Assembly (NCBI GenBank): GCA_024639145.1
Contig: JAHEIZ010000018.1
Location: forward strand, 1 to 48,655
Source of the DNA: Actinomycetes bacterium
GTDB lineage: Bacteria > Actinomycetota > Actinomycetes > S36-B12
Direction: 5' to 3'
Length of the DNA: 48,655 nt
Shown here: positions 1-10,162 of the stretch, piece by piece
How positions within the stretch are numbered: the first letter of the stretch is position 1
How the letters are laid out: each line of letters starts with the position of its first letter
Notes under the pieces: model-generated
What the model was told of the DNA's origin: nothing
What the model saw: the letters and a program-made list of their open reading frames with translations, nothing else
The model's database searches: none
Translations under genes and position numbers: made by a program

Positions 1-49
1 GTGGGAATCTGCCCCGGTGCCGGTCGATACGTGGACGGATCAGCCATGC

Positions 50-2926
50 TCAGGCCTTGCGGCGCCTGGCAGGAGCCTTCTTCGGAGCAGTGGCGCCAAG
101 GATCTCCGCCAGGAACTCGCCCGTGTAGCTGCCCTTGGTGCCTGCCACGGTCTCAGGAGTTCCTTGAGCAACGACAGTTCCACCACCGGAACCGCCCTCT
201 GGGCCCATGTCGATAACCCAGTCGGCAGTCTTGATGACATCAAGATTGTGTTCGATCACGAGAACGCTGTTGCCCTTGTCCACCAGGGAATGGAGCACCC
301 CGAGCAGTTTGCTGATGTCCTCGAAGTGCAGACCGGTTGTCGGCTCATCGAGTACGTAAATGGTGCGTCCGGTGGATCTCTTCTGCAGCTCTGCCGCCAA
401 CTTCACGCGCTGGGCCTCGCCGCCCGAGAGCGTAGGGGCGGACTGTCCCATGCGGACATAACCGAGACCGACCTCCACAAGGGTCTTCAGGTGCCGGGCG
501 ATGGGCGGAACCGCTGCGAAGAAGTCGAGAGCCTCCTCGATCGGCATATTGAGAACCTCGGAGATGGTCTTGCCCTTGAAATGCACCTCGAGGGTCTCGC
601 GGTTGTAGCGATCCCCGTTGCAGACCTCGCAGGGAACATAGACATCAGGCAGGAAGTTCATCTCGATCTTCAGGGTTCCATCTCCTGAGCATGCCTCGCA
701 CCGACCGCCCTTGACGTTGAACGAGAAGCGGCCCTGCAGGTACCCGCGAACCTTCGCCTCGGGAGTCTCCGCAAAGAGCTTGCGAATGTGGTCGAACACT
801 CCGGTGTAGGTAGCGGGATTGCTGCGTGGAGTACGGCCAATGGGACTTTGGTCGACGTGAACAACCTTGTCCAGATGCTCGAGACCGGTGACCTTCTTAT
901 GGCGGCCGGGCACTAGACGGGCTCCATTGATGTCACGACTCAGTACGTTGAACAGGACGTCATTAACGAGGGTTGACTTGCCCGACCCACTCACGCCCGT
1001 CACTGCCACCAGACAACCAAGTGGGAAGTCAACGGTGACCCTGGTCAGGTTGTGCTCGGTGGCCTCGTGCACGGTGAGCACGCGCTCAGTCACAGGCCTG
1101 CGCACCGCCGGAATCGCAATGCTGCGCCGCCCGGTCAGGTACTGCCCCGTCACCGAATCAGGATGGCTCAGTAGATCCTCGACTGGCCCGCTCACAACGA
1201 TATGACCGCCATGCTCCCCTGCACCCGGGCCGATGTCGACCACCCAATCGGCCATGCGGATGGTGTCCTCGTCGTGCTCCACCACGATCAGGGTGTTTCC
1301 GAGATCGCGCAAGCGCACTAGTGTCTCGATCAGGCGTCGATTATCACGCTGATGCAATCCAATACTCGGCTCATCGAGCACGTAGAGAACACCCACGAGG
1401 CCTGATCCGATTTGCGTGGCCAGGCGAATGCGCTGCGCCTCTCCTCCGGCCAGCGTCGCTGCAGGACGATCGAGGGAGAGGTAGTGCAATCCGACATCGA
1501 TCAGGAACTGAAGTCGCTCGTTGACCTCCTTCAGGACGCGGCTGGCGATGGTGGAGTCTCGCTTGCTGAGCCTCAGGGATGAGAGCATCTCAGAGCATTG
1601 CCCGATGGGCATGGCTGCGATTTGGGCAATGGAGTGATCGGCGATCGTCACTCCAAGCGACAAGGGCTTAAGTCGTGCGCCCTGACAGGACGCGCAAGGT
1701 ACCTCGCGCATGAATCCTTCGAAACGCTCTCGTGACGCGTCCGTCTCGGATTCGGAGTGCCGACGCTCGATGTACGGCGCGACTCCCTCGTACTCAGTGA
1801 AGTAGCTCCGCTGACGCCCATAACGATTCTTGTACTTCACATGAAGCTCGGTCGGATGTCCGTGCATGATCGACTTGCGTGCCGCGGCCGGGAGCTTCGA
1901 CCACGGAGTGTCCATGTCAATGCCGAGTTCTTCGCACAGAGCGACGAGTAGCCGCTTGAAGTAATCGGAAACATTGCCACCCGCCCACACGGAGATCGCC
2001 CCATCGTTGAGGCTGAGCTCGCCGTTCGGCACGATCAGTTCAGCATCCACCTCACGACGCGTACCCAGACCCGCACAATCCGGGCAGGCGCCGAAGGGAG
2101 AGTTGAATGAGAATGAGCGCGGCTCGAGCTCCTCGAAGGAGAGCCCGTCCTTTGCGCACGCTAGGTGTTCGCTGAAGGTGCGCTCGCGATTCGGATCCTT
2201 CTCGTCGAGGTCAACGAACTCAAGGATCACGAGACCATTGGCCAACTTGAGTGCGGTCTCCACCGAATCTGTGAGACGGCGGCGCGCCGACGACTTCACG
2301 GCGAGCCGGTCTACAACCACCTCGATTGTGTGCTTCTCCTGCTTCTTGAGTGTCGGCACTTCGTCAAGCCCATAGACGACTCCGTCCACTCGCACCCTCG
2401 AGTACCCCTGAGAGACCAGCTGGCGGAAGAGCTCGGCGTACTCGCCCTTCCTCTCTCGGATCACCGGCGCAAGTACCTGAAACTTGCTGCCCTCGTCGAG
2501 TTCGAGAACTTGGTCAACGATCTGCTGAGGAGTTTGACGACTGATCACCGAGCCACAGATCGGGCAGTGCGGCTTACCGATTCGCGCATAGAGCAAACGC
2601 AGGTAGTCATAAACCTCGGTGATAGTGCCAACAGTTGACCGGGGGTTTCGCGAGGTGGACTTCTGGTCGATCGAGACCGCCGGTGACAGTCCCTCGATAA
2701 AGTCGACGTCCGGCTTGTCCATTTGCCCCAGAAACTGGCGGGCGTAGGCCGAAAGACTCTCCACATATCTGCGCTGGCCCTCGGCAAAGATGGTGTCGAA
2801 GGCCAGGCTCGACTTACCCGAGCCAGAGAGGCCGGTGAAGACGATCAGCGCGTCCCTAGGAAGCTCCAGCGAGACGTCCTTAAGGTTGTGCTCGCGGGCA
2901 CCTCTGACAACCAGTTGGTCGCTCAC
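50..2926 (-). CDS. uvrA: Excinuclease ABC subunit UvrA
   Basis: Damage-sensing ATPase of nucleotide excision repair; UvrA2 loads UvrB on lesions in the cytoplasm. The 958 residues are full length for the family. The first P-loop GLSGSGKSS is at about 32-40, a CPIC zinc pair at 121-124, and a CPDC...CASC zinc module lies inside the first half. The first ABC signature is LAGGEAQR. The second half carries the P-loop GVSGSGKST, a CEAC...CEVC zinc finger and LSGGEAQR. The C-terminus is a short basic tail (PARRRKA). The start is GTG with a purine-rich site (AGGAAAGAG) about 6 nt upstream. It is divergent from the metallo-hydrolase with only 36 bp between. I see no GAAC-N4-GTTC LexA box upstream, so SOS control is not evident. 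The 49 bases downstream of its stop hold nothing I recognise. Confidence 0.98.
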   Translation of the reverse strand: MSDQLVVRGAREHNLKDVSLELPRDALIVFTGLSGSGKSSLAFDTIFAEGQRRYVESLSAYARQFLGQMDKPDVDFIEGLSPAVSIDQKSTSRNPRSTVGTITEVYDYLRLLYARIGKPHCPICGSVISRQTPQQIVDQVLELDEGSKFQVLAPVIRERKGEYAELFRQLVSQGYSRVRVDGVVYGLDEVPTLKKQEKHTIEVVVDRLAVKSSARRRLTDSVETALKLANGLVILEFVDLDEKDPNRERTFSEHLACAKDGLSFEELEPRSFSFNSPFGACPDCAGLGTRREVDAELIVPNGELSLNDGAISVWAGGNVSDYFKRLLVALCEELGIDMDTPWSKLPAAARKSIMHGHPTELHVKYKNRYGRQRSYFTEYEGVAPYIERRHSESETDASRERFEGFMREVPCASCQGARLKPLSLGVTIADHSIAQIAAMPIGQCSEMLSSLRLSKRDSTIASRVLKEVNERLQFLIDVGLHYLSLDRPAATLAGGEAQRIRLATQIGSGLVGVLYVLDEPSIGLHQRDNRRLIETLVRLRDLGNTLIVVEHDEDTIRMADWVVDIGPGAGEHGGHIVVSGPVEDLLSHPDSVTGQYLTGRRSIAIPAVRRPVTERVLTVHEATEHNLTRVTVDFPLGCLVAVTGVSGSGKSTLVNDVLFNVLSRDINGARLVPGRHKKVTGLEHLDKVVHVDQSPIGRTPRSNPATYTGVFDHIRKLFAETPEAKVRGYLQGRFSFNVKGGRCEACSGDGTLKIEMNFLPDVYVPCEVCNGDRYNRETLEVHFKGKTISEVLNMPIEEALDFFAAVPPIARHLKTLVEVGLGYVRMGQSAPTLSGGEAQRVKLAAELQKRSTGRTIYVLDEPTTGLHFEDISKLLGVLHSLVDKGNSVLVIEHNLDVIKTADWVIDMGPEGGSGGGTVVAQGTPETVAGTKGSYTGEFLAEILGATAPKKAPARRRKA

Positions 2927-2962
2927 GCTGCTCTTTCCTGATCATTGGCCTGTGGAGGACGA

Positions 2963-3610
2963 ATGTATAACGGACGCGTCACGGTCGCTGGCCCGGCCGA
3001 TGTCCGAGAACTGCCTGGCCTCGTGATCAGCAAGATTGCGGTGGGTCCCTACGACAACAACGCATACCTTCTCAGATGCACGGCCACTGGCGAGTCGCTG
3101 CTGATCGACGCTGCGGCGGAGCCCGAACGACTCCTGGCCCTCCTCGGCGACGGTCAGCTGGATTACGTCCTGACCACCCATCGGCATGCGGATCACTGGC
3201 AGGCCCTGTCCGAGGTCATCCAGGTGACCGGGGCGCGCACCCTGGCGGGGTCGGTGGATGCCGACGAGATTCCCATTCCCACTGATGTACTCCTCTCCAG
3301 TGGGATGTTCGTGAGCTTTGGCGAGATCACACTTCGCGTCTTCGAGATTGCGGGTCACACCGAGGGCTCCGTCAGCGTTCTCTACGACGACCCCGAGGGA
3401 CACTCGCACCTGTTCACCGGCGACTGCCTTTTCCCTGGTGGTATCGGTCGCACCCTGAGCCCGGATGACTTCGCCAGCCTCTACGCCGGTGTCGTCGAGC
3501 ACTTCTTCAGCCTGCCGGATGAAACCTGGGTCTACCCGGGACACGGACACGACACGACCATCGGCGCGGAACGCCCGTCACTGGAGGAATGGCGGCTACG
3601 AGGCTGGTAA
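2963..3610 (+). CDS. Metallo-beta-lactamase-fold hydrolase (glyoxalase-II-like)
   Basis: A 215-residue cytoplasmic metallo-hydrolase; the substrate is not predictable. The di-metal site is intact: THRHADH at about 72-78 (HxHxDH), AGHTEGS with His near 132, FTGDCLF with Asp near 154, and YPGHGH with His near 194. I start at ATG 2963 because GGAGGA lies 3-4 nt upstream; an in-frame TTG at 2945 would put that site inside the gene. A similar hydrolase beside uvrA is known in mycobacteria (Rv1637c, from memory). The 3' end overlaps the convergent TerC gene by 15 bp. The second MBL protein of this window (28894-29631) is a distant relative, not a duplicate. Confidence 0.88.
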   Translation: MYNGRVTVAGPADVRELPGLVISKIAVGPYDNNAYLLRCTATGESLLIDAAAEPERLLALLGDGQLDYVLTTHRHADHWQALSEVIQVTGARTLAGSVDADEIPIPTDVLLSSGMFVSFGEITLRVFEIAGHTEGSVSVLYDDPEGHSHLFTGDCLFPGGIGRTLSPDDFASLYAGVVEHFFSLPDETWVYPGHGHDTTIGAERPSLEEWRLRGW

Positions 3611-4543
3611 TTCCCGCTGGGGTCGAAGGCTGAGCATCGTGGTGACACCCAGGATCCCCACGATGACGAGCAGCGAGAGCCAAACAGGAATCAGGGGTAC
3701 GTTCCAGCCCAGGACCGAGTTACAGGCCTCCAGGAGAAGCTTCACGCCGATGAAGACGAGGATCAGCGCAATTCCCTTGTTCAGGTGTCTCAATTTCGAG
3801 ATCAGGTCACGGATCAGGAAGTACAGCTGACGCAGGCCCATGAGGGCGAAAGCATTCGCGGCGAATACGAGATAGGCCTCGCTCGTGATACCGAAGACCG
3901 CAGGGATCGAGTCGAGCGCGAAGAGCAGGTCAGTGGTCCCGATGGCGAGCATGACAAGAGCAAGCGGTGTGAGGTATCGCTTGCCGGAAATGCGGGTGAC
4001 CAGACGTGTGCCGTCGTACTCGGAAGTAGTGGGAACGTGCGCCGAAATGAAGGTCACCATGCGATTGGCATCGGGCTCCGGTTCCTCCTCCTCACCACTC
4101 CATACCTTCCACGCCGTGAAGAAGAGGAACAGTGCGAAGATGAAGAAGATCCACTGGAATCGATGAATCAATTCCGCGCCCACAACGATGAGGATCCCGC
4201 GCAGAATCAACGCGATCACGATGCCTACGAGCAGCACTCTGTGTTGGAGCGCCACGGGAACCGCGAAACTCGTCATGATCACCAAGAAGACGAAGAGATT
4301 GTCGACGCTCAGGGAGTACTCGGTGAGATAACCGGCCGCGAACTGGCCTGCATACGTGGCGCCGTACTCGAACCAGACGAATCCGGCAAAGAGGACCGCC
4401 AGCCCGACATAGACACCGATCCACTTGCCCGCCTCCCGTGCGGTGAAATCGTGCGGCCGTCGGTCGACGATCAGCAGATCGAGGATGATGACTGCCGTCA
4501 GGACGACAAGGGTGACGATCCAGGTCGTGAGTGAGACGCTCAT
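3596..4543 (-). CDS. TerC/Alx-family integral membrane protein
   Basis: A polytopic membrane protein of 315 residues, close to the length of E. coli Alx. About nine hydrophobic helices are visible. The two family signatures with acidic residues in the membrane are present: EYSLSVDN at about 75-82 and FALDSIPAV at about 208-216. An acidic cytoplasmic loop (EEEEPEPD) lies near 151-158. TerC/Alx proteins are linked to Mn2+ export, metal loading of exported proteins and tellurite tolerance; which applies here is inference. The ATG overlaps the uvrB stop (ATGA), so translation is probably coupled to uvrB. No yybP-ykoY manganese riboswitch could fit upstream. Confidence 0.9.
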   Translation of the reverse strand: MSVSLTTWIVTLVVLTAVIILDLLIVDRRPHDFTAREAGKWIGVYVGLAVLFAGFVWFEYGATYAGQFAAGYLTEYSLSVDNLFVFLVIMTSFAVPVALQHRVLLVGIVIALILRGILIVVGAELIHRFQWIFFIFALFLFFTAWKVWSGEEEEPEPDANRMVTFISAHVPTTSEYDGTRLVTRISGKRYLTPLALVMLAIGTTDLLFALDSIPAVFGITSEAYLVFAANAFALMGLRQLYFLIRDLISKLRHLNKGIALILVFIGVKLLLEACNSVLGWNVPLIPVWLSLLVIVGILGVTTMLSLRPQRELPAS

Positions 4544-6606
4544 GTGGCGACTGCCTCCTGCATCCCCCTGAGCTCGCGCTTGAGATCTCCCACTTCATCG
4601 CGCAGCCGCGCAGCCAGCTCGAATTGAAGCTCAGCCGCGGCAGCATGCATCTGCGCGGTAAGTTCCTCGATGAGAGTGAGTAGTTCGCTGACCGCGACAG
4701 GTTGACGCCGCTTGGTCCCAGAGTTAGTTGCACGCTCGGCGAGCAACTGCTCGGTGTCAGCGTCCTCGCGGGCAAGAAGATCGGTGATGTCGGCAATCTT
4801 CTTGCGGAGCGGCTGCGGATCTAGGCCGCGTTCCTGGTTATACGCCACTTGCTTAGCCCGGCGGCGATCTGTCTCGTCCAGCGCGTTGCGCATGGAGGGG
4901 GTGATCTTGTCGGCATACATGTGAACTTCGCCGGAGACATTTCGCGCGGCGCGGCCGATCGTTTGAATGAGGCTGGTTTCCGAGCGCAGGAAGCCTTCCT
5001 TGTCAGCATCGAGGATCGCCACCAGGGAAACCTCGGGAAGATCAAGACCTTCGCGCAGGAGATTGATGCCAATCAAGACATCGAAGACGCCTAGCCGCAA
5101 TTCGCGCAACAGCTCAACCCTGCGGAGCGTGTCGACATCGGAATGCAGGTACTGGACCTTGACGCCGTGCTCGAGGAGGTAGTCGGTGAGATCCTCGGAC
5201 ATCCGCTTAGTCAGCGTTGTCACCAATACCCGCTCATCACGGGCAACGCGAACCTTGATCTCGCCCATGAGGTCGTCAATTTGTCCTTTGGTTGGCTTGA
5301 TGATCACCTGGGGATCCACGAGACCTGTGGGCCGGATCACCTGCTCAACCACGTCCCCCTCGACCTTGGCCAACTCATACTTGCCCGGAGTTGCCGAGAG
5401 ATAGACGGTCTGACCAACCCTCTCTTCGAATTCGGCGAATCTCAATGGGCGATTGTCCATGGCGCTGGGCAGACGGAACCCGTGATCGACAAGCGTGCGT
5501 TTGCGACTCATATCGCCTTCGTACATCGCGCCAATCTGAGGCACGGTCACGTGCGACTCATCAATGACCATGAGGAAGTCCTCGGGGAAGTAATCGAGGA
5601 GGCAATTGGGTGGAGATCCGGCATCGCGTCCGTCAATGTGCCGGGAATAGTTCTCAATACCTGAACAGAACCCCATCTGCTGCATCAGTTCCAGGTCATA
5701 GGTCGTGCGCATTCTCAAGCGCTGAGCCTCGAGCAGCTTGCCCTGGCTCTCGAACTCTGCGAGGCGACTGCCCAACTCCTCTTCGATCTGCGCAATGGCG
5801 CGGCGCATCCGATCTGGACCCGCAACATAGTGGGTGGCCGGAAAAACGTGTGTTTGCTGGTCATCGGTAATGATTTCACCGGTCACCGGATGCAAGGTCA
5901 GCAGCCGTTCGATCTCATCGCCAAACATCTCAATGCGAATCGGATGTTCCTCGTAGACCGGGAAGATTTCCACGGTGTCACCTCGCACGCGGAAAGTTCC
6001 TCGTTGAAAGGCAATGTCATTGCGGGTGTACTGGATATCGACTAGTGAACGCAAGAGCGTGTCCCGATCCATGGTCTCGCCCACGCTCATGCGAATCATG
6101 CGGTCGACATACTCCTGCGGGGTACCGAGACCGTAGATCGCGGAGACGGTCGCCACGACGAGTACATCTCGGCGAGTCAGCAAGCTATTGGTCGCAGAGT
6201 GACGCAACCGCTCAACCTCCTCATTGATCGAGGAGTCCTTCTCGATGAAAGTATCGCTTTGCGGGATGTACGCCTCAGGCTGGTAGTAGTCGTAGTACGA
6301 AACGAAATACTCCACCGCGTTATTGGGTAGCAATTCTCGGAACTCGGTCGCCAACTGGGCAGCCAGAGTCTTGTTCGGGGCCATGACGAGGGCAGGTCGC
6401 TGCAGCTCCTCCACGAGCCAGGCCGTGGTGGCGCTCTTACCGGTACCTGTGGCTCCGAGAAGTACGACGTCCTTCTCCCCCGCTCGAATTCGAGCGGCTA
6501 TTTCGGCGATTGCCGTCGGCTGGTCTCCGGACGGCTCATAGGGGGCTACGACCGTGAAGGGTGCCACCGTGCGCTGGAGATCGGTGACGGGCCTGGCCAT
6601 GCCCAC
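4540..6606 (-). CDS. uvrB: Excinuclease ABC subunit UvrB
   Basis: Helicase-like damage-verification subunit that receives DNA from UvrA and recruits UvrC. It has 688 residues. The Walker A GATGTGKS is at 51-58, and the Tyr-rich beta-hairpin that clamps DNA ([18 protein letters not shown]) is at about 101-118. DESH is at 349-352, a C-terminal helicase domain contains [16 protein letters not shown], and a UVR coiled-coil (UvrC/UvrA contact) lies near 640-680. The first possible start is GTG 6606; an ATG two codons later (6600) is equally plausible, and no strong ribosome site separates them. The 26-bp gap to the divergent acyl-CoA ligase must hold both promoters. Confidence 0.97.
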   Translation of the reverse strand: MGMARPVTDLQRTVAPFTVVAPYEPSGDQPTAIAEIAARIRAGEKDVVLLGATGTGKSATTAWLVEELQRPALVMAPNKTLAAQLATEFRELLPNNAVEYFVSYYDYYQPEAYIPQSDTFIEKDSSINEEVERLRHSATNSLLTRRDVLVVATVSAIYGLGTPQEYVDRMIRMSVGETMDRDTLLRSLVDIQYTRNDIAFQRGTFRVRGDTVEIFPVYEEHPIRIEMFGDEIERLLTLHPVTGEIITDDQQTHVFPATHYVAGPDRMRRAIAQIEEELGSRLAEFESQGKLLEAQRLRMRTTYDLELMQQMGFCSGIENYSRHIDGRDAGSPPNCLLDYFPEDFLMVIDESHVTVPQIGAMYEGDMSRKRTLVDHGFRLPSAMDNRPLRFAEFEERVGQTVYLSATPGKYELAKVEGDVVEQVIRPTGLVDPQVIIKPTKGQIDDLMGEIKVRVARDERVLVTTLTKRMSEDLTDYLLEHGVKVQYLHSDVDTLRRVELLRELRLGVFDVLIGINLLREGLDLPEVSLVAILDADKEGFLRSETSLIQTIGRAARNVSGEVHMYADKITPSMRNALDETDRRRAKQVAYNQERGLDPQPLRKKIADITDLLAREDADTEQLLAERATNSGTKRRQPVAVSELLTLIEELTAQMHAAAAELQFELAARLRDEVGDLKRELRGMQEAVAT

Positions 6607-6619
6607 ACGCTACGCGACG

Positions 6620-6625
6620 TAGGCT
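6620..6625 (+). promoter_or_regulatory. -10 element for leaderless acyl-CoA ligase gene
   Basis: TAGGCT fits TANNNT and ends 7 nt before the GTG at 6633, so transcription would start at or next to the start codon. No Shine-Dalgarno sequence precedes this GTG. This geometry is the known actinobacterial leaderless arrangement; the assignment is inference. Confidence 0.5.
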
Positions 6626-6632
6626 GTCAGCC

Positions 6633-7985
6633 GTGCTTCGCCTGACCTCCGATGACGCCCGAATGGGTGCTGCCTCGGTTGCTGCGCGCCTGTTGGGCCT
6701 TGGACTAGGCGCCGGGGATCGCATCGCACTCGCCCCCGATCAGGAACCTGACATGCTTCGAGCCCAGGAGCAGCAGCGGGCGTTGATCGTCACGATGTGG
6801 GGTGCTCTATCCATCGGTGTCATTCCCGTGATGGTCAACCCCGATCTCACGCAACGTGAGCGCGACTACATCTTGTCTGATTCCGGGCCTGGACTGATCC
6901 TCGATACGACGGATGACCTCAGCGCTCTGACAGAACCCGTGAGCGAACGTCCGCCACTGCCCGTGTTCCCCCTAGGTCGACCCATGCACTACTCGTCAGG
7001 CACCACAGGCCAGCCCAAGGGAGTCTGGTCCGGCGTGCTCACGGAGGATCTCGCTGCAGGACTCTGGGGAACCGAGATCTCCATGTGGGGTTGCACCGAG
7101 GCTGATGTCTCGCTCGTGCACGGGCCGCTGTCTCATTCCGGTCCCCTCCGATTCGCCCTGTACACGCTGCTCGCCGGTGGAGACGTTCTCCTGCCCGGAT
7201 GGTTCGACGCGCGGCTGCACGCCGCAGCAATTGCCGAGCATCGGCCTACAACTGCCTTTGTCGTGCCCAGCCACATGCAGCGATTACTGGAACTTCCCGA
7301 GGGCCTGGCACCGAGTCCGTACCGCATGCTCGTTCACGCCGGAGCATCATGCCCCGCCGTGATCAAGCAGGCGATCCATGACTGGGCCGGAGCCGAGCAC
7401 GTATGGGAGTTCTACGGATCGACCGAGGGTCAATTCACCACGATGCCCGGCACGGAATGGGCTGAGCGTCCAGGGTCCGTCGGTCGGGCACGCGCGGATC
7501 GCGAGATTCGCATCATCGACGGGGTGATCTGGTGCGCCGCTCCGGACTATGGATACTTCGAGTACTGGGGCGAGCCCGTCAAGACATCCGCGGCATGGCA
7601 ATTTTTCGACGATCGACGTTGGTTCACCGTGGGCGATCTCGGCCGTCTCGATGACCAGGGCTACCTGTACATCGATGGTCGACGAGAGGACCTGATAATC
7701 AGCGGCGGCATGAACGTCTACCCCGCAGAGATCGAGGCGGAGATTCTCGCCTTTGATGGCGTGACTGACGTGGCCGTCTTCGGGGTGGATGACGAGCAAT
7801 GGGGTCAGAGGGTCTGTGCCGCCATTGTCGGAGATGTCGATCATGATCGCCTGAAGCAGTGGCTTCGTCAGGACATCGCCGGATACAAGCGACCCAAGGA
7901 GATTTACGCGGTCAACGAATTGCCGAGGACTGCTTCCGGAAAAGTCCAGAGGTTGCGCGTTGCGGCTCTACTCGGACTTGAGTGA
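6633..7985 (+). CDS. AMP-forming acyl-CoA synthetase/ligase (ANL superfamily)
   Basis: Activates a carboxylic acid through an acyl-adenylate and transfers it to CoA or a carrier thiol. The core motifs are intact: YSSGTTGQPKG at 120-130, YGSTEG at 261-266, VGDLGRLDDQGYLYIDGR at 333-350 with IISGGMNVYP after it, and RTASGKVQR around 432-440 with the C-terminal catalytic lysine near 437. At 450 residues it is shorter than usual (500-560), mainly because the N-terminus is reduced. The substrate cannot be read; the overall look is of fatty- or aryl-CoA ligases. The start is GTG with a TAGGCT box 7 nt upstream and no ribosome site, suggesting leaderless translation. The 3' end overlaps convergent coaE by 18 bp. 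Confidence 0.85.
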   Translation: MLRLTSDDARMGAASVAARLLGLGLGAGDRIALAPDQEPDMLRAQEQQRALIVTMWGALSIGVIPVMVNPDLTQRERDYILSDSGPGLILDTTDDLSALTEPVSERPPLPVFPLGRPMHYSSGTTGQPKGVWSGVLTEDLAAGLWGTEISMWGCTEADVSLVHGPLSHSGPLRFALYTLLAGGDVLLPGWFDARLHAAAIAEHRPTTAFVVPSHMQRLLELPEGLAPSPYRMLVHAGASCPAVIKQAIHDWAGAEHVWEFYGSTEGQFTTMPGTEWAERPGSVGRARADREIRIIDGVIWCAAPDYGYFEYWGEPVKTSAAWQFFDDRRWFTVGDLGRLDDQGYLYIDGRREDLIISGGMNVYPAEIEAEILAFDGVTDVAVFGVDDEQWGQRVCAAIVGDVDHDRLKQWLRQDIAGYKRPKEIYAVNELPRTASGKVQRLRVAALLGLE

Positions 7986-8555
7986 GTCCCACAACAAGTC
8001 CACTTGAGCACGGGTGTGAGACAGATTGCCGGAATTATCAATGACGTGATCAGCAACCTCGAGTCTTTGTTCACGGGTAGCCTGCGCTTCGATTCGCCGG
8101 TCCACATCCTGCGCCTCCAGACCGCGACCGATCGCGCGCTCTCGCTGGATCTCGACCGGGACATCCACGACCACGACTCGGTCGACTGTCGAGACCTGAC
8201 CAGTCTCGACCAACAGCGGCATGTCATAGATCACAACAGAACCAGCGGGCGCTGCCGCGATACGAGCGGACGACTCGGCGCTGATTCGCGGATGCATAAT
8301 CGCATTGAGATCCTTCGTGTGCTGAGAGTCCGTGAAGGCCAGGCGCGCTAGTTCCCCTCGATCGAGGGTGCCATCGGTGCGCAGGATCCCTCCACCGAAG
8401 GCCGCCACGAGCTCGTCTAGGGCAGGTGAACCCGGCTCAACGATGTCACGAGCAATCTGATCGGCGTCGATCACGACTGCGCCCTTGGCCGCGAGCATGG
8501 AAGCGACAGTGGACTTGCCACTCCCGATACCGCCTGTCAGCCCAATGCGAGTCAC
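7968..8555 (-). CDS. coaE: Dephospho-CoA kinase
   Basis: Last step of coenzyme A synthesis, phosphorylating the 3'-OH of dephospho-CoA. It has 195 residues, normal for the family. The P-loop GGIGSGKST is at about 8-16, followed by IDADQIARDIV (29-39) with the catalytic and binding acidic residues. I start at GTG 8555, directly before TRIGLTGG. The open frame runs far upstream, but that part is only the antisense of rpsA. It lies 67 bp downstream of rpsA on the same strand, behind a strong hairpin, so it needs readthrough or its own weak promoter. The rpsA-coaE neighbourhood is conserved in actinobacteria. Confidence 0.95.
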   Translation of the reverse strand: MTRIGLTGGIGSGKSTVASMLAAKGAVVIDADQIARDIVEPGSPALDELVAAFGGGILRTDGTLDRGELARLAFTDSQHTKDLNAIMHPRISAESSARIAAAPAGSVVIYDMPLLVETGQVSTVDRVVVVDVPVEIQRERAIGRGLEAQDVDRRIEAQATREQRLEVADHVIDNSGNLSHTRAQVDLLWDSLKSE

Positions 8556-8577
8556 GTCATAACTCTCGCACACAGCA

Positions 8578-8607
8578 CTGCGGGGCGTCCCGAAGGACGC
8601 CCCGCAG
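8578..8607 (-). terminator. Intrinsic terminator after rpsA
   Basis: A perfect 13-bp GC-rich inverted repeat (CTGCGGGGCGTCC and its complement) with a 4-nt loop. In the rpsA direction the loop reads UUCG closed by C-G, the exceptionally stable tetraloop. It begins 15 nt after the rpsA stop. No U-tract follows, which is usual for actinobacterial hairpin terminators. Confidence 0.85.
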
Positions 8608-8622
8608 TCATTGACGCTGTGA

Positions 8623-10074
8623 TTACTCGCCGGCCAGCTTGTCGCGCAGGGCCTGGAGAGCCTCGTCGGATGCCAGGGCACCCGAGTTGTCGGTGGATTC
8701 ACTGGAGTACGACGACACATTGTCGCCGGACTCAAGGGCCGCTGCCTGATCGGCAACGCGAGCCTCGTCGATCTGCTTGCGATGGGCCTCCCAGCGGGCA
8801 TGCGCCTCGGCGTACTCGCGCTCCCAGGCAGTGCGCTGATCCTCGAAGCCGGCTTTCCATTCGCCCGTCTCGGGATCGAATCCGTCGGGACCGATGTACT
8901 TACCGGCCTCGTCGAATGCGGGAGCCATGCCGTAGAGGTAGGGATCGAACTCCTCCACTGCAACAGCGTCACCCGAATCGTTGGCCTGCTTGAGCGACAA
9001 GGAGATGCGACGGCGCTCGAGATCAATGTCGATGACCTTGACGAAGATGTCGTCGTTGACCTGGACGATCTGCTCAGGCAGCTCGATGTGGCGCTCGGCG
9101 AGCTCGGAGATGTGCACCAGGCCCTCGATGCCCTCGTCGACGCGCACGAACGCACCGAAGGGGACGAGCTTGGTGACCTTGCCGGGGACGACCTGGCCCA
9201 TGCCATGGGTGCGTGCGAAGTGCTGCCACGGATCTTCCTGGGTGGCCTTCAGCGACAGTGAGACGCGCTCACGATCCATGTCAACGTCGAGAACCTCGAC
9301 GGTGACCTCCTGGCCCACCTCGACAACCTCGGAGGGGTGATCGATGTGCTTCCAGGACAGCTCGGACACGTGAACGAGACCGTCGACGCCGCCGAGGTCG
9401 ACGAAGGCGCCGAAGTTAACGATGGACGAGACGACGCCGGAGCGGATCTGGCCCTTCTGAAGCTGGGTAAGGAAGGTCTGGCGAACCTCGCTCTGAGTCT
9501 GCTCGAGCCAGGCGCGGCGCGAGAGGACAACGTTGTTGCGATTCTTGTCGAGCTCGATGATCTTCGCCTCGAGCACCTTGCCGACGTAAGGCTGCAGGTC
9601 ACGAACGCGACGCATCTCGACGAGGGATGCGGGCAGGAAGCCACGCAGGCCGATGTCGATGATCAGGCCGCCCTTGACGACCTCGATGACTGCACCCTCG
9701 ACAACGCCATCTTCTTCCTTGATCTTCTCGATGGTGCCCCAGGCACGCTCGTACTGCGCACGCTTCTTCGAGAGGATGAGACGGCCTTCCTTGTCCTCCT
9801 TGGTGAGAACGAGGGCCTCGACGATATCTCCCACGGAGACCACCTGACTGGGGTCAACATCGTGCTTGATGGAGAGCTCGCGGGACGGGATGACGCCTTC
9901 GGTCTTGTAACCGATGTCGAGGAGAACCTCGTCACGATCAACCTTGACGATGGTGCCTTCGACGATGTCGCCGTCATTGAAGTACTTGATGGTGGCGTCG
10001 ATGGCGGCGAGGAAATCCTCAGCCGAGCCGATGTCGTTGATGGCAACCTGGGTGGTGCCGGTGGTGATAGTCAT
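8623..10074 (-). CDS. rpsA: 30S ribosomal protein S1
   Basis: RNA-binding ribosomal protein that helps mRNA engage the 30S subunit. The 483 residues contain four S1 (OB-fold) repeats at about 33-103, 118-188, 205-277 and 290-362. The last two show the classic GAFVxL/V...EGLVHxSEL pattern. An acidic, Trp-containing low-similarity tail follows (about 375-483). This four-domain form with a variable tail is the actinobacterial type, shorter than the six-domain E. coli protein. Start is ATG. The gene sits between polA and coaE as in mycobacteria. A strong hairpin terminator follows it. The 88-bp gap to polA shows no promoter I would defend. Confidence 0.97.
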   Translation of the reverse strand: MTITTGTTQVAINDIGSAEDFLAAIDATIKYFNDGDIVEGTIVKVDRDEVLLDIGYKTEGVIPSRELSIKHDVDPSQVVSVGDIVEALVLTKEDKEGRLILSKKRAQYERAWGTIEKIKEEDGVVEGAVIEVVKGGLIIDIGLRGFLPASLVEMRRVRDLQPYVGKVLEAKIIELDKNRNNVVLSRRAWLEQTQSEVRQTFLTQLQKGQIRSGVVSSIVNFGAFVDLGGVDGLVHVSELSWKHIDHPSEVVEVGQEVTVEVLDVDMDRERVSLSLKATQEDPWQHFARTHGMGQVVPGKVTKLVPFGAFVRVDEGIEGLVHISELAERHIELPEQIVQVNDDIFVKVIDIDLERRRISLSLKQANDSGDAVAVEEFDPYLYGMAPAFDEAGKYIGPDGFDPETGEWKAGFEDQRTAWEREYAEAHARWEAHRKQIDEARVADQAAALESGDNVSSYSSESTDNSGALASDEALQALRDKLAGE

Positions 10075-10162
10075 CTAGTAGGGATCCGATGTCAGTAGGT
10101 ACGCCCAGCGGACGCTGAGCCGTCCAAGGCTACGGGACGGGCTCCCATGAGGGAAATCCGCC

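Noticed and set aside
2927-2962. SOS box for uvrA
   Set aside because: I looked for GAAC-N4-GTTC in the gap and upstream of uvrB and saw none.
4544-6606. Manganese (yybP-ykoY) riboswitch for the TerC-like gene
   Set aside because: The gene starts inside the uvrB stop, so no leader exists.
8556-9206. N-terminal extension of coaE into rpsA
   Set aside because: The extra 217 codons are Ser/Arg-rich antisense of rpsA; the coaE P-loop begins right after GTG 8555.
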